Source of the DNA: Ichthyophis bannanicus
Lineage: Eukaryota; Chordata; Amphibia; Gymnophiona; Ichthyophiidae
DNA length: 64,000 nucleotides
Reading direction: 5' to 3'
Assembly (NCBI GenBank): GCA_033557465.1
Contig: CM066033.1
Coordinates: 386,639,289 to 386,703,288, forward strand
Positions within the stretch are counted from its first letter, which is position 1. The number at the start of each line of letters is the position of its first letter. The notes beneath the pieces were generated by a model. It did no database searches, was not told the origin of the DNA, and saw nothing but the letters and a program-made list of their open reading frames with translations. The translations under genes were made by a program, and so were the position numbers. Shown piece by piece: positions 43,231 to 54,110 of this stretch.

Positions 43231-44927
43231 TCCTGAGAGAGGAGGTCTGGAACAGACCCTAACTCTAGGGAGGGAGCTTGAGAGAGATGTAGAAGCAGAG
43301 GGTACCACACTTGCCGTGGCCAATGTGGAGCTATGAGAATCATGTGGCCTCTGTTTCTCTGAAGCTTGAATAGGGTTTTGGGAATTAGGGGAATGGGTGG
43401 AAAGGCATACAGGAAGTCTTGACCCCAGTGAAGGAGGAAAGCATCCCTTGCCTGAGCCCCCTGAGCCAGAGTTCTGGAACAGAACCGGGGAAGCTTGGCA
43501 TTCCACGGACTTGCAAAGAGGTCTATGTCCGGGGTTCCCCAAATTTGAAAACGTTTTGACACCTGGTCCATATGTAGGGACCACTCGTGTGGAAGAAGAA
43601 CTCGACTGAGTCTGTCTGCCCAAGAGTTTTGAACCCCTGGAAGATAGACTGCCAGAAGATGAATGTGATGCTCTCTGGTGAGGGCCCATAGTCGCAGAGC
43701 TTTGTTGCAAAGCGACAGAGAGCCAGTTCCCCCCTGCTTGTTTAGGTAGAACATGGCTACCTGATTGTCCGTGTGGACAAGGACTGTCTTGTGGCTGAGC
43801 AGGGTGTGGAAAACTCGTAGAGCAAGGAAGATTGCTCTGAGTTCCAAAAGATTGATGTGGAGACAAGTCTCCTGTAGGGACCAGATGCCCTGGGTGGAGA
43901 GGTCCTGAAGATGAGCTCCCCAGCCCATTGGAGAAGCATCTGTTGTAAGAGTTGCCTGGGGTAGAGGCTGTTGAAAAGGACACCCCAGCAAGAGGTTTTG
44001 AGGGGACTTTCACCATTGGAGGGACAAAATGAGGCGACTTGTGTTTGCTATTTTGTCTGACAGGCAGCCTAATGCCTGGGTCCATTGGGTGGATAAAGTC
44101 CACTGAGCTGCTCTCATGTGAAGGCGAGCATATGGTACCACATGAACGGTGGAAGCCATATGGCCTAGCAACTGTAACATCTCTCGAGCAGTTAGTAGGG
44201 GTTTCAACTCTGCTTGAGAAGCTAACTGCATCAAGCGAAGGCAGCGGGCCTGGGGAAGAAAGGACCTTGCCTTTGTGATATCCAGCAATGCCCCTATAAA
44301 CTCCAGGGACTGAGTAGGGATCAAATTGGATTTTGGGATGTTTATTACCAGCCCTAAGTATTGAAGGATACGCATTGTGCAGGTTAGAGCAGTCTTGGCC
44401 TCTGATTGAGTGGGAGCTCAAATGAGCCAGTCGTCCAGATAGGGGAAAACAAATATTCCCAGGATGCGCAGAAAAGCAGCAACCACTGCCATGCATTTCG
44501 TGAACACCCTTGGTGCAGAGACCAGGCCAAAGGGGAACACTCTGTATTGATAGTGCTTCTCCTGGAAAAGGAACCGAAGGAACCTTCTGTGAGTTGGATG
44601 GATGAGAACATGAGTGTACGCATCCTTGAGATCTAGAGAACAAAGCCAATCCTGACTCTGAAGGTATGGCAGCAGAGTTCCTAGAGAAACCATCTTGAAT
44701 TTTTCCTTGACTAGGAATCTGTTCAACTCTCTGAGATCTAAAATGGGTCTGAAGCCCCCTGTTTTCTTTGGGATAAGAAAATAGGGGGAGTAGAACCCTG
44801 TGCCTTGTTGTTGAGAAGGCACTTCCTCTATTGCCCCTTGGGCTAGAAGAGTAGCAACCTCCTGCTCTAATAGGCTGAGGAGGGAGGTTGGAGAATTGAA
44901 CTGGTGCACTCTTGTGAGAGGGGGCAA
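43164..44927 (-). pseudogene. DIRS-2 reverse transcriptase-RNase H-methyltransferase-like frame with two stops
   Basis: One reading frame encodes RT (FLIPKKTGGFRPILDL, SLDLKDAYTHVLIHP, VFPFGLVSAPRVFTK, FPYLDDWLI), RNase H (TTDASPMGWGAH, LLELRAIFLAL, VHTDNQVAMFY, WADRLSR) and the methyltransferase-like tail (DIDLFASPWNAKLPRF, FLYAFPPIPLIPKTL). It is interrupted by TGA codons at 44418-44420, right after YLDDWLI, and at 44010-44012. Both are one transition from CGA Arg, the usual CpG decay path. Otherwise the frame is continuous and all key acidic residues are present. Confidence 0.88.
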
Positions 44928-46479
44928 GCTGGAAAAATGAAGTTTGTACCCCTCTCTTATGATGGAGAGTGTCCAATGCTCTGCTGTGATTTGCCCCCAT
45001 CTGGGAGCAAAGTGACATAACCTTCCTGGAATGGTGGAGGACTCTGGTCCTTCTAGAGCCAGGAAGGCTAAGTTCTCTAGCAGAAAGTCAAAGGCCCTGA
45101 GGGGGCTGAGACTGATGGGCTGGAGCAGGTCTCACAGCCTTGGCCTTGGTCTGTTTGGAGGATTGCTGACGTTTAGAAGGGAACTGAGCTGCAGAAGAAG
45201 CTCTCTGACTATAAGCAGGATAGGATCTTCCCTTTTTAGAAAAAGGTGTTTTCTTGAACAACTTTTTCTTAGCAGGAGCAGCTGTAGATTTGGATAGTCT
45301 ATCCAAAGCAGAATTTTCAGCATCCATTTGATTGGCCTTTGCTTGCCAATCCTTACCAAACAGATTTTCCCCTGTACAAGGAATATTTCCCAATCCATCT
45401 TGGACCCAGGTCTCCAAATCAGATGCTTGAAGCCAAGCAATCCTACGTGCACCTATAGCTATAGCTGAGGCTCTGCTTACACATTCAAAGGAGTCGAAAG
45501 CTGCACGGTTGGAGAATTTGGAGATATCATGGGCATGTTTGAGCCCAGAGAGAAATTCTTGCCTTTTATTGTCAGACATAAAAGGACTTAAAGTCTGCAA
45601 ATGGTCAGTGACTTCTTTTAAGAACATTCCCATGTAGAGACTATAAGAATTAATTCTCACAGCAAGCATGGAAGCTTGGAAGACTCTTCTACCAAAAGCA
45701 TCCAGGGTTCTACATTCATGTCCTGGAGGATTAGAGCAGTGGTTCTCAACCTTTTTTGTACCGTGACCCCTTTTACCGTTGGTCAACTTGTGGTGACCCC
45801 CAATGATAAAATCAAATGCATCTCTCTTCCTTTACCGTTAACGCATTGTCGCTGTAATCATTTGTTGAATTATTAATATATTATAGGCCTTTGCAATATG
45901 TTTTTATTTATAAAATACTTATTTAAACCACAATAATTAATCACAACAAGTAACAATATTTGATTTCAAAATTATGATGATTTTGTAGTCAAATCACTAA
46001 TATGAAATAAAATTATTTTTTCTACCTTTGTTGTCTGACCAATTTATTCTCTGATCATGCTGGTCCCGATCTGAGGCTTCTGCTTTCCTGTCTTCTCTTA
46101 GCTCTCTTTCTGTGGTCTATGGTCCATCTGCCATTTCTTATCTCTTTCGTTTTCTTCACTTCTTTCCATCAGCCTATTTCCAGTCCCAATAACCCTCCCC
46201 AGTATCAGCCCCTTTCCAGTCCTCACTCCCAGTACCTTCCAATGTCAACTTGCATTCCCATGACTGCCACTGGTGTCCATTCCCTTCCAGTCCCCCTCCT
46301 TCCCCACTGACCAGTCCCTTCTAGTACAAATACCATGGCAGCCCCTCTCACATCCACTCCCTTCCAGTTCCATTCTCCCATCCCCTTGTATCAGCCCACT
46401 TGTAGCCTTAGCCCCCAGTTTTCTTCCAGGGCCAGCAGCTCTATCCTCCCCTCCCCACACATTCCCAGTCAAAGCCCCC

Positions 46480-47160
46480 CAATCAGCTCACTTCTAGTGC
46501 TAATCCTCCCTCAACCCCATTACCAGTACTAGCCTCCCCTAATCAGCCCAATACCAGTCCTACCCCCCCATCAGCTCATTACCAGTCCTAGCCTCCACTA
46601 ATCAGCTCATTTCCAGTCATAGCCCCCCCGCCCATTCAGCTCATTTCCAATGCTAGCCTCCCATCAGTCCATTACCAGTCCTACCCCACCCAATCAGCCC
46701 ATTACCAGTCCTAGCCTCCCCTAATCAGCCCAATACCAGTCCTACCCCCCCATCAGCTCATTACCAGTCCTAGCCTCCACTAATCAGCTCATTTCCAGTC
46801 ATAGCCCCCCCCCCGCCCATTCAGCTCATTTCCAATGCTAGCCTCCCATCAGTCCATTACCAGTCCTACCCCACCCAATCAGCCCATTACCAGTCCTAGC
46901 CTCCCCTAATCAGCTCATTTCCAGTGCTAGTCCCCCCCTCAACCCCATTACCAGTGCTAGGCTCCCCTAATCAGCCCATTTCCAGTCCTAACCTCACCAA
47001 TCAGCTCATTTCCAATGCTAGACCCCCATCAGTCCATTACCAGTCCTACCCCCCCTTGATAAGTCCATTCCCAGTCCTAGCCTTCCCTAATCAACCCATT
47101 ACCAGTCCTAGCCCCCCCCAGCTGCCCATTACCAGTGCTAGTTCCATCAGCCCATTATAA
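46480..47160 (+). repeat. C-rich minisatellite with a 182-bp higher-order duplication
   Basis: Units of about 30 bases vary around ATTACCAGTCCTAGCCTCCC and AATCAGCCCATT. A block starting AATCAGCCCAATACCAG at 46541 is repeated at 46723, with the same internal series of variants, so a segment of about 182 bases was duplicated as a whole. Confidence 0.8.
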
Positions 47161-47214
47161 TCCTAACCCGCACTGTCTCTCGCTTCTGTCCAGCATTTAT
47201 CCCGTCTGTCCAGT

Positions 47215-48650
47215 ATGTCCCCCTGTCTCGCCCCATGGTCCATGCCAGCCCCCTCCCTCCCTCCCTCCCCCATGTCAGCCCCCATCCTTCCATCTGTCCA
47301 TGTCAGCCCCCCTCCCTCCTTCCATATCAGCCCCCTCCCTCCCTCCATGTCAGCCCCCATCCTTCCATCTGTCCATGTCAGCCCCTCCCTCCATCCATCC
47401 ATCCATATCAGCCCCCTCCCTCCCTCCATGTCAGCGCCCATCCTTCCATCTGTCCATGTCAGCCCACCTCCCTCCATCCATCCATATCAGCCCCCTCCCT
47501 CCCTACCTCCATGTCAGCCCCCATCCTTCCATCTGTCCATGTCAGCCCCCCTCCCTCCATCCATCCATCCATATCAGCCCCCTCCCTCCTTCCATGTCAG
47601 CCCCATCCATCCATCTGTCCATGTCAGCCCCTCCCTCCATCCATCCATATCAGCCCCCTCCCTCCCTCCCTCCCTCCCTCCATGTCAGCTCCAATCCTTC
47701 CATCTGTCCATGTCAGCACCCTCCCTCCATCCATCAATCCATCATCAGCCCCTGCCCTCCCTCCCTCCCTCCATGTCAGCCTCATCCTTCCATCTGTCCA
47801 TATCAGCCCCCCTCCCTCAATCCATCCATCCATATCAGCCCCCTCCCTCCCTCCATGTCAGCCCCCATCCTTCCATCTGTCCATGTCAGCCCCTCTCCCT
47901 CCCTCCATGTCAGCCCCCATCCTTCCATCTGTCCATGTCAGCCCCCCTCCCTCCCTCCCTCCCTCCATCCATATCAGCCCCCTTCCTCCCTCCCTCCCTC
48001 CATGTCAGCCCCCATCCTTCCATCTGTTCATGTCAGCCCCGCTCCCTCCCTCCATGTCAGCCCCCATCCTTCCATCTGTCCATGTCAGCCCCCCTCCCTC
48101 CATGTCAGCTCCCTCCATCCTTCCCTCCCTCCATGTCAGCCCCATCCTTCCATCTGTCCATGTCAGCCCCTCCCTTCCCTCCATGTCAGCCCCCATCCCT
48201 CCATATCAGCCCCCATCCTTCCATCTGTCCATGTCAGCCCCCCTCCCTCCCTCCCTCCCTCCCTCCATATCAGCCCCCTTCCTCCCTCCCTCCATGTCAG
48301 CCCCCATCCTTCCATCTGTTCATGTCAGCCCCCCTCCCTCTCTCCATCCATCCATTTCTATCAGCTCCCTCCCTCCCTCCCTCCATGTCAGCCCCATCCT
48401 TCCATCTGTCCATGTCAGCCCCCTCCCTCCCTCCCTCCCTCCCTCCCTCCCTCCATGTCAGCCCCATCCTTCCATCTGTCCATGTCAGCCCCCGCCTTCC
48501 CTCCATGTCAGCCCCCATCCCTCCATATCAGCCCCCTTCCTCCCTCCCTCCCTCCATGTCAGCCCCCATCCTTCCATCTGTCCATATCAGCCCCCTCCCT
48601 CCCTCCCTCCATCCCAGCCCCCATCCTTCCATCTGTCCATGTCAGCCCCC
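47215..48650 (+). repeat. Large minisatellite array of CCATGTCAGCCCC units
   Basis: About 1.4 kb of tandem units combine CCATCCTTCCATCTGTCCAT, GTCAGCCCC and variable CCCT runs. Unit length is roughly 45-60 bases because the CCCT runs vary. No unit contains a stop on the plus strand in several frames, which produces open frames above 500 codons in three frames at once. That is composition, not coding. Confidence 0.9.
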
Positions 48651-49915
48651 CTCTGTCGATGTCAGCCATGTTGCAGTTTCCCTGCCCCCGCATCCCCGAT
48701 CCCCATTTCTGCCTCCCGTCTAATGCAGCCGCGGCTCCCTGCCTCTTAGGGAACCGCGGCTGTACCTGTAATATCGTTGCGGAGCCCTTCCTGTCTTGAC
48801 GGGCTCCGTGCAGCATTGTTCCGCCTCCAAAGGAAGTGGTAAACAACTTCCTTTGGAGGCAGGACAATGCTGCCGTGGGGGTCGCGACCCACAGGTTGAG
48901 AACCGCTGGATTAGAGGCATGTCTCTTGGTACTTCTAATCTTTCTCATTGCAGACTCAACCACAATAGATTGGTGAGGAAGCTGAGTTTTATGGAAACCA
49001 GGACAAGGAGGGACACGATACATGGTGTCCAACCTGCGAGAGTGAGGAGAGGTGGTTAGAGGTGATTCCCACATCCTTAACATGAGATCATACAGAATCT
49101 CATGAATAGGCAAGGTAGCTGCCTCTTTAGGAGTTTTAGGATATTGTAGAATATCTAACTCCTTAGCTCTAGGCTCTAACTCTGGGGCTGCTGTAATAGA
49201 GAGACCCCGAGCTACTTCTCTGATAAAGTCTTGAAAAGACAAGTCCTCTGGAGGAGACATCCTTCGTTTAGGAGAGGACTCCTCCTGTGGAAGAAGCATC
49301 GCTGCATCGACAGACTCTTCAGAATCCTCAGAGTCATCAAAGGAATCGAAGTATCGTCTGTCGGGATGCTCTTGCAAAGCCCGATACCCGTACCGACTGG
49401 GGTCGGTATCGGGAATCATCGGTATCGGTACCGGAGGGCTGCAGAGGGCAGGGTACCGGTATGGCTGACACCGATGCCGATGTCAATGCCACCGGTACCG
49501 GAATCAGTACCGATGGCGATACCGGAGCCGGTACCTGCGGAGTAGTCTGCTGCGGTACCACGGGCGTTGATGCCACAAGGAAAGCCGCTAGACTGCGTTC
49601 CATGGACAGAATCCTCTGATCCATCGACGCTGCCAATGCCTGGAAGTCGGTACCGGTGGAAGCCACCGGTACCCCAGAGCATGGCACCAGGAGATCTGTT
49701 GAGGCCACGCCATCTAGATCATCTTGGAACCCCGATGATGATGCTTTAGGAGCCGAAGCCTCCCGCCGGGGTAATTTTGCCGGTGCAGAATCCTCGAGGG
49801 CAAGGCCAGAGGCATCTCGATGCTTAGAAGGAGATTTGCCCTTCGAGGACCGGCTGGATTTATGTTTAGTTATCTGAGATCCATGTGAGGAAGAAGAAGC
49901 CCTGGAAGACGTCGA

Positions 49916-50076
49916 CTGAGGAGAGACAGTTGGAAAGGCGGGAAGGCAGCACGCAGGCGCTGTGGGATGCTCCCAAAGGCTTTCTGATTGGACCATGGGG
50001 AGCGTTCCCGCACAGGCTCCATCGGTACCGACGTACCCATATGTGAAGACTCATTCCTGCTTGTTCCTGGAGATAG
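49916..50076. repeat. DIRS-2 inverted terminal repeat, 5' side
   Basis: This is the inverted partner of 41655-41817. Just inside it (49915 leftwards) the gag coding region starts at once, without the roughly 300-base leader that separates terminal repeat and gag start in DIRS-1 and DIRS-3. Confidence 0.9.
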
Positions 50077-50102
50077 GTGTTTTACTTAATGCTACTCCTG
50101 AG

Positions 50103-50287
50103 CTGTGGTTCTCAACCCAGTTCTTGGTTCACACCAAGCCAGTCAGGTTTTTGGAATAGCTACAATGAATATGCATGAGATAGATTTGCATGCACTGCCT
50201 CCATTATATGCAAATCTCTTTCATGCATATTCATTCTGAAAACCTGACTGGCTAGGTGTGTCCCAAGGAATGGATTGAGAACCCCTG
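50103..50287. mobile_element. Palindromic hAT-type MITE, copy A
   Basis: The ends CTGTGGTTCTCAACC and GGATTGAGAACCCCTG, together with the inner AGCCAGTCAGGTTTT and its inverted AAAACCTGACTGGCT, make almost the whole 185 bases palindromic. Flanks CTCCTGAG (50095-50102) and CTCCAGAG (50288-50295) match at 7 of 8. It belongs to the same family as 60484-60678 and 60826-61020. Confidence 0.85.
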
Positions 50288-50394
50288 CTCCAGAGTGTGG
50301 ACTAGCATTTTCTGGGTTTAACTATTTTTCTTTCTTGTCACACCAGCTTAGGCTTTGAGGTGTTTTCCTCTCCTGTGCCACCCAGACCTCTACA

Positions 50395-50745
50395 GACCGA
50401 TATTCAGCCTCGGTAGTTGTGTATTTTTAACTGCTGGCTACTGCAGCTGAAAAAAAATCAAGATATCTAGAGCTGGTAGCTAGATAGCGGCTGGTACTGC
50501 GCCGACTCCCAGCACTAGCTGGATAGTATGAATAGTCAGCATGCTGTCCAGATAAAGGTAGCATAGCCTTCCAGATGGCCTGCATTGATCAGGACAGCGT
50601 CTATCCAGATAAGTGTTGGCTCTGCCCAAGTTCCACTCTGACACTATGTGAACAGTGCTGAGGTGGTCAGCAGCACTATCTAGATAGTGCCACTGACTAT
50701 CTTCCTGCTAAGTGGAGAAATGCTTTTGGATACCGATCCCTTAAC
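50395..50745. repeat. Unclassified dispersed repeat (GATATTCAG / ACTATCTGGATAG type)
   Basis: This contains GATATTCAGC, AGCACTATCTAGATAGTG and AGCTGGATAG phrases that recur with much divergence around 26150-26490, 29935-30310 and 59625-59910. No coding capacity is visible and the ends are undefined. It may be an old MITE family. Confidence 0.45.
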
Positions 50746-52254
50746 CTTTACTGCACTGGACATTTTTTCTGATTGGTAACCATCTTTTCTAAGTTACAGT
50801 TCAGCATTTTTCTTACTTTTATCTAATGTCTCCGGAGTTGCCCTTACCCCTGAGAGGTGGGCGGCACATAAAAAACCTCTTCAAATATAGCTGAGGCGCG
50901 ATACAGGAGGGGGAGAGGGGCCTTCTCATTTTGTGCCTAGGATGAAACAGTCTGTATATCTGGGGTAGAAGGAAAAGGCCAGAACCAGCCAAAACTCTTC
51001 AGACATAAGACTAGCTTTCAACATCAAAAATCTCCCCTTTGAAAGATCAGTTCAATCGACGATGTGTGCTCTATTTTTGGAGCTATACAAACTTCAGTTT
51101 AAGATGGGACAATATACAATTTTGTAATCTCAGCTACTGTACAGAGGACATAAAACTATGATAAAATACCCTAACTAAACACTTCCATCATTCTCTTGCT
51201 TGCTGCCAGAACGGCAGCAGAATTAAGCCGATTACTGTGGCTGAAAGGAAAGCTGGGGCTGGCTATTAGGCGCTCCTTTTTCATCTCAACCGATAACCAA
51301 GCTCTGTCACCGGCACGTCTCTCAAGAGCTGCACAGATGAATCAAAGAACTGAGAACAGTCAAGTCTGGCTTCTAATCCATACTTCATAGATCAGCTTTT
51401 CCAAAGGATACTGACTAGCTTTTTAACTACTGCTAGCACAAACCTTGTTTTCTCTGTTTCTGCAGAAAGCACATAATTAGCAAAGTACCAGTCATTTCTG
51501 TATGGGAAGCATGAAAAGACATGGGAAGCTACTCTCTACTTGTCGCTTTTTCTACTGCTTGAAAAATTTATCATTTTGGAGCCTAAAAAGCATACTAACA
51601 TCAGGGTCAATGATGTTTCCGTTACCAATATATCCTATCAGGGTTTATATCAAAAACTAAATTAAAGGTAGGAGGCAATAAAAGTCACTGTTCCTGCGCT
51701 GCTACGCCCATGAATTCTCTCCCTCTGTCTACTAATGCTGTGCACCAGATCATTGTTTCAGCTGTGATTATTCATTCATCCATCTTATCACAAAGGAATA
51801 TTCGCGGAATATTAGCGGCATTATTAAAACACAATTAAAAATGCTAAAGTTAGAAATAAAACTAAAATGAGATGCAAAAGGGAAAGGGGGGATGGGGAAG
51901 GGGAAGGGGCGGGGATGGAAAATAATGGAAAATAACCACAGTCTGCTTAACGTCTTCTGTATGCATTCTTTACTGTAAATTATTATGTTGTTCTTGGATG
52001 ATGTTATATGTTGGTGGTTCTAAATAAATATATTCAATAAAAAAATTAAAATAAAACCCTGAAACAAAACAAAAAACTAGTCCTCCCTCCACAAAAGCCA
52101 CCTTCCCACCAACTTACGATGCAGAATCAAAGACCTGGGTGAACAACTGAGCCTTTCATTTCCTATGAAACATATCTTGAGTATGAACATTTATGCCAGT
52201 TTCTCTTTACTCTGACCTCCCATTTATTATTCACCATAGCCATTGTATATTTCC
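50746..52254. other. No gene; possible single-copy DNA
   Basis: Nothing recognisable in protein terms. The stretch 51470-51860 is AT-rich, non-repetitive in appearance and free of element ends. A poly-A-like AATAAAAAAATTAAAATAAA end at about 52030-52055 could be the tail of an unidentified retroposon. Confidence 0.35.
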
Positions 52255-52545
52255 CTACAGCGAAGTTCAAGCTATTCTGACCATGAACCAAGAACATGCT
52301 TACCTTAAAAAACAGGCACACAAGATGAAAAGTAGGGTGGAGAGAACTGTTGGTGTGCCTTTTTTAAGATGGAGCTTGGATTTTGGAGGTTATAATTTTA
52401 AAACCAAGTGTATAACTGAAGACTGAACACAATTTATTTAGGACAACTATCCAGAGGGTTGCCATGAGTCGATACCGACTCGATGGCACTTAACAACAAC
52501 AACATAATCTTTTAAGTTTCCCTCTGAAACTTCTCAAACATATCA
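52255..52545. repeat. Unclassified repeat with SINE tail insertion
   Basis: This is a diverged relative of 32350-32600 (shared AAGCTATTCTGACCAT, GATGAAAAGT, GTGGAGAGAA, CTCTGAAACTTC). Positions 52437-52503 are a SINE 3' module with GAGTCGATACCGACTCGATG and an AACAACAAC tail, which splits the older repeat. Confidence 0.5.
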
Positions 52546-53589
52546 AAAGGTAAATGCTGTATGATAATAAGGTTACCAAATGTCACCGATTTTGAGGCAG
52601 TTTCCAAGACTCCATAGACTATAACCACCTCCCATCCCTGATTTCAATGGGGACAGAGGCAAAGGACATTGCTTCTCCTGTACATCCTTCTAATGCAATC
52701 TTCTCAGTCCTGATAGGAAAAGATGTAAAATGAACTTCTTTTGTAAAATGCCCCCCTCTTTTTTCAGAAATGTACAGAATATCTATATGTATAATATAAA
52801 GTTTAAGCATATGTCTATGGATGCGTGCTTACGTCTTGAGAAGGGCTGCTACTATCTTTTCTAAACATTTGAAATTACTGAATGTTACTTAGACTGGTCA
52901 TTTCAAAATATATGTGGAGAAGATGCCCGAGGAGGAAGGACCCCTCTCCACCCAGCCCAGCTCAGCCCTACCCAGGTGTCCCAGATTTGCTCTCCAAAAA
53001 TCTAGTAACAATAATGATAATGACCATTTCACTGCAGGGAACATTATGTAAACTAAAACTTGTAATTACTATTTATCAGTTCTACAGTGCTACTAGGTAT
53101 AAGCAGCGCAGTGCACAAATATCAAAATAAAACCCCAATGCTATAGAATATATTGAATTGTATTTGTACTAAAAATAATCAATCATAGTTCATAGCTTTC
53201 ATGCACATTTGTACAGTGCTTTTATAGAGTTGATGTCATTAAGGAAGGATATACTAGCTGCATTCCTGTTGCCAGTCACTGGCCTGGAGGCCTCTCCCAG
53301 GGTGCGCGGGATCATAGTTAGTTCTGGGCCTCTTGCCATTAACAGCCAGCTCTGGTAGTAATAAGGTGTAGCAGGAAAATTTATAAAACAACAAGTCCAG
53401 ACCACATCAAAGTACAGATGAACAGATGTGGCATTCCAGTTTTCAAAAAAAGCCACATATGTGGAGGTGTGATTTGGGTTCCAGGCAAAGGGTCAGAGCG
53501 TCTTCAAGCTACCACAAACAGCTTACTGGCTCCCTGCAATCCCTTTTCAAGGCCAAAGGCTCAAACAAATTCCTTGGGAGCTGGGGGCA
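52546..53589. other. No gene seen
   Basis: About 1 kb without recognisable coding sequence or element ends. Open frames are short and have no family motif. Confidence 0.35.
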
Positions 53590-54110
53590 GGGTGACTAAC
53601 TGTCCGGTTTTGAACCTAACAGTCCAATTTTGTAGCTTCTTATGCAGTGTCCGGTTACAAAGTGTAACTGGACCCTGTCAGGTCAGGCATGGCTTCGAGG
53701 GTCAATCCAATGGGCTGCCTTGCAATTTATGCTTTTCCTTTTTTCAGGCTGCTACCACAGCCACAAAAGACACACAGGACATCCTGCAGCAAAATCTAAA
53801 ATAAAAACCGCCGGATTGCCGCCGTCGCCGCTGCTGCATGAATCAGCCTGATCGCTTGCAGGTTCCTGCAAGCAATCAGGCTGATTTGTCCAATGCCGGC
53901 AGCACTCCGGCTCTGTTTTAATTTTAGATTTTGCAGCCTCTGGCCTGCCTCTGCCTTCCCACACGGGAAAGCAAAGGCAGACCAGAGGCTGCAAAATCTA
54001 AAATTAAAACAGAGCCAGAGTGCCGGCGTCGGAGTGCTGCCCCCCTCAGAGTGCCGCCTGAGGCCTTTGCTTCAGATGGCCTAATGGGAGAGCCATCCCT
54101 GGCCGCAGGA
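53590..54110. mobile_element. Palindrome-rich non-autonomous DNA element
   Basis: The left part CAGGGTGACTAACTGTCCGG looks like a hAT-type terminus, and the right part ending in GCCATCCCTG (about 54101) may be a worn partner. Inside are a 21-bp hairpin (53842-53862 against 53865-53885, one mismatch) and a larger inverted repeat of about 64-bp arms (53894-53960 against 53965-54027). Short open frames here are mirror translations of the palindrome. Boundaries are approximate, and two overlapping elements are possible. Confidence 0.55.

Larger units (their letters stand above)
45737..48908. mobile_element. Non-autonomous hAT-like element nested in DIRS-2 gag
   Basis: The left end CAGTGGTTCTCAACC and the right end, whose complement is CAGCGGTTCTCAACC, match at 14 of 15. 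The perfect 8-base target duplication GATTAGAG lies at 45729-45736 and 48909-48916. Subterminal GTGACCCC and its counterpart GGGTCGCGACCC are typical of Charlie-type hAT ends. The interior has an AT-rich left part, a C-rich array (46480-47160), a larger array (47215-48650) and a short unique right part with an inverted repeat (CTCCAAAGGAAGT). There is no transposase frame; the very long open frames are repeat artefacts. Confidence 0.92.
45088..49850 (-). pseudogene. DIRS-2 gag, start missing, frameshifted and split by a hAT-like element
   Basis: The surviving N-terminal part begins right at the terminal repeat (49915) with the Ser/Lys-rich region SQITKHKSSRSSKGKSPSKH. The Cys-cluster start that DIRS-1 has is absent. 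A frame change occurs near 49400. Then SFQDFIREVARGL, LMLRMWESP and VVESAMRKIRSTKRH follow up to 48917. The hAT-like insertion comes next, and the protein continues at 45728 with PGHECRTLDAFGRRVFQASM, YSLYMGMFLKEV and RRIAWLQASDLETWVQDGL, ending in a basic tail at 45088. Insert plus target duplication is 3180 bases, a multiple of three. Confidence 0.85.
41634..50076 (-). mobile_element. DIRS-2: DIRS-type retrotransposon with nested hAT-like element
   Basis: Minus-strand element, about 5.26 kb without the nested 3.18 kb. Inverted terminal repeats lie at 41655-41817 and 49916-50076, an intact internal complementary region at 41912-42009, and gag, RT-RNase H and recombinase frames are present in family order. 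It differs from DIRS-1 by perhaps a third of residues, so it is a different subfamily. The ends are set by the complementary region: the left begins at GCACAGTTAC (41634) and the right ends at GGAGATAG (50076), with an AG overlap that cannot be assigned. No target duplication is seen, as usual for DIRS. Confidence 0.93.

Noticed and set aside
42127..45018. 963-codon minus-strand open frame as one protein
   Set aside because: Only its last third (from about 43230) is the DIRS-2 recombinase. The rest is an out-of-frame reading of RT-RNase H.
47215..48650. Regular repeats as a possible CRISPR-like array
   Set aside because: Units vary in length, have no unique spacers and lie in a eukaryotic transposon. 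It is a minisatellite.
47135..48799. Open frames of 554, 504 and 502 codons on the plus strand, Pro/Ser/His-rich
   Set aside because: All three frames are open at once over a tandem minisatellite inside a hAT-like element. The translations are repeat patterns without domains.
48559..49419. 286-codon minus-strand frame as a gene
   Set aside because: It is the DIRS-2 gag middle running by chance into the nested hAT-like element after position 48917.
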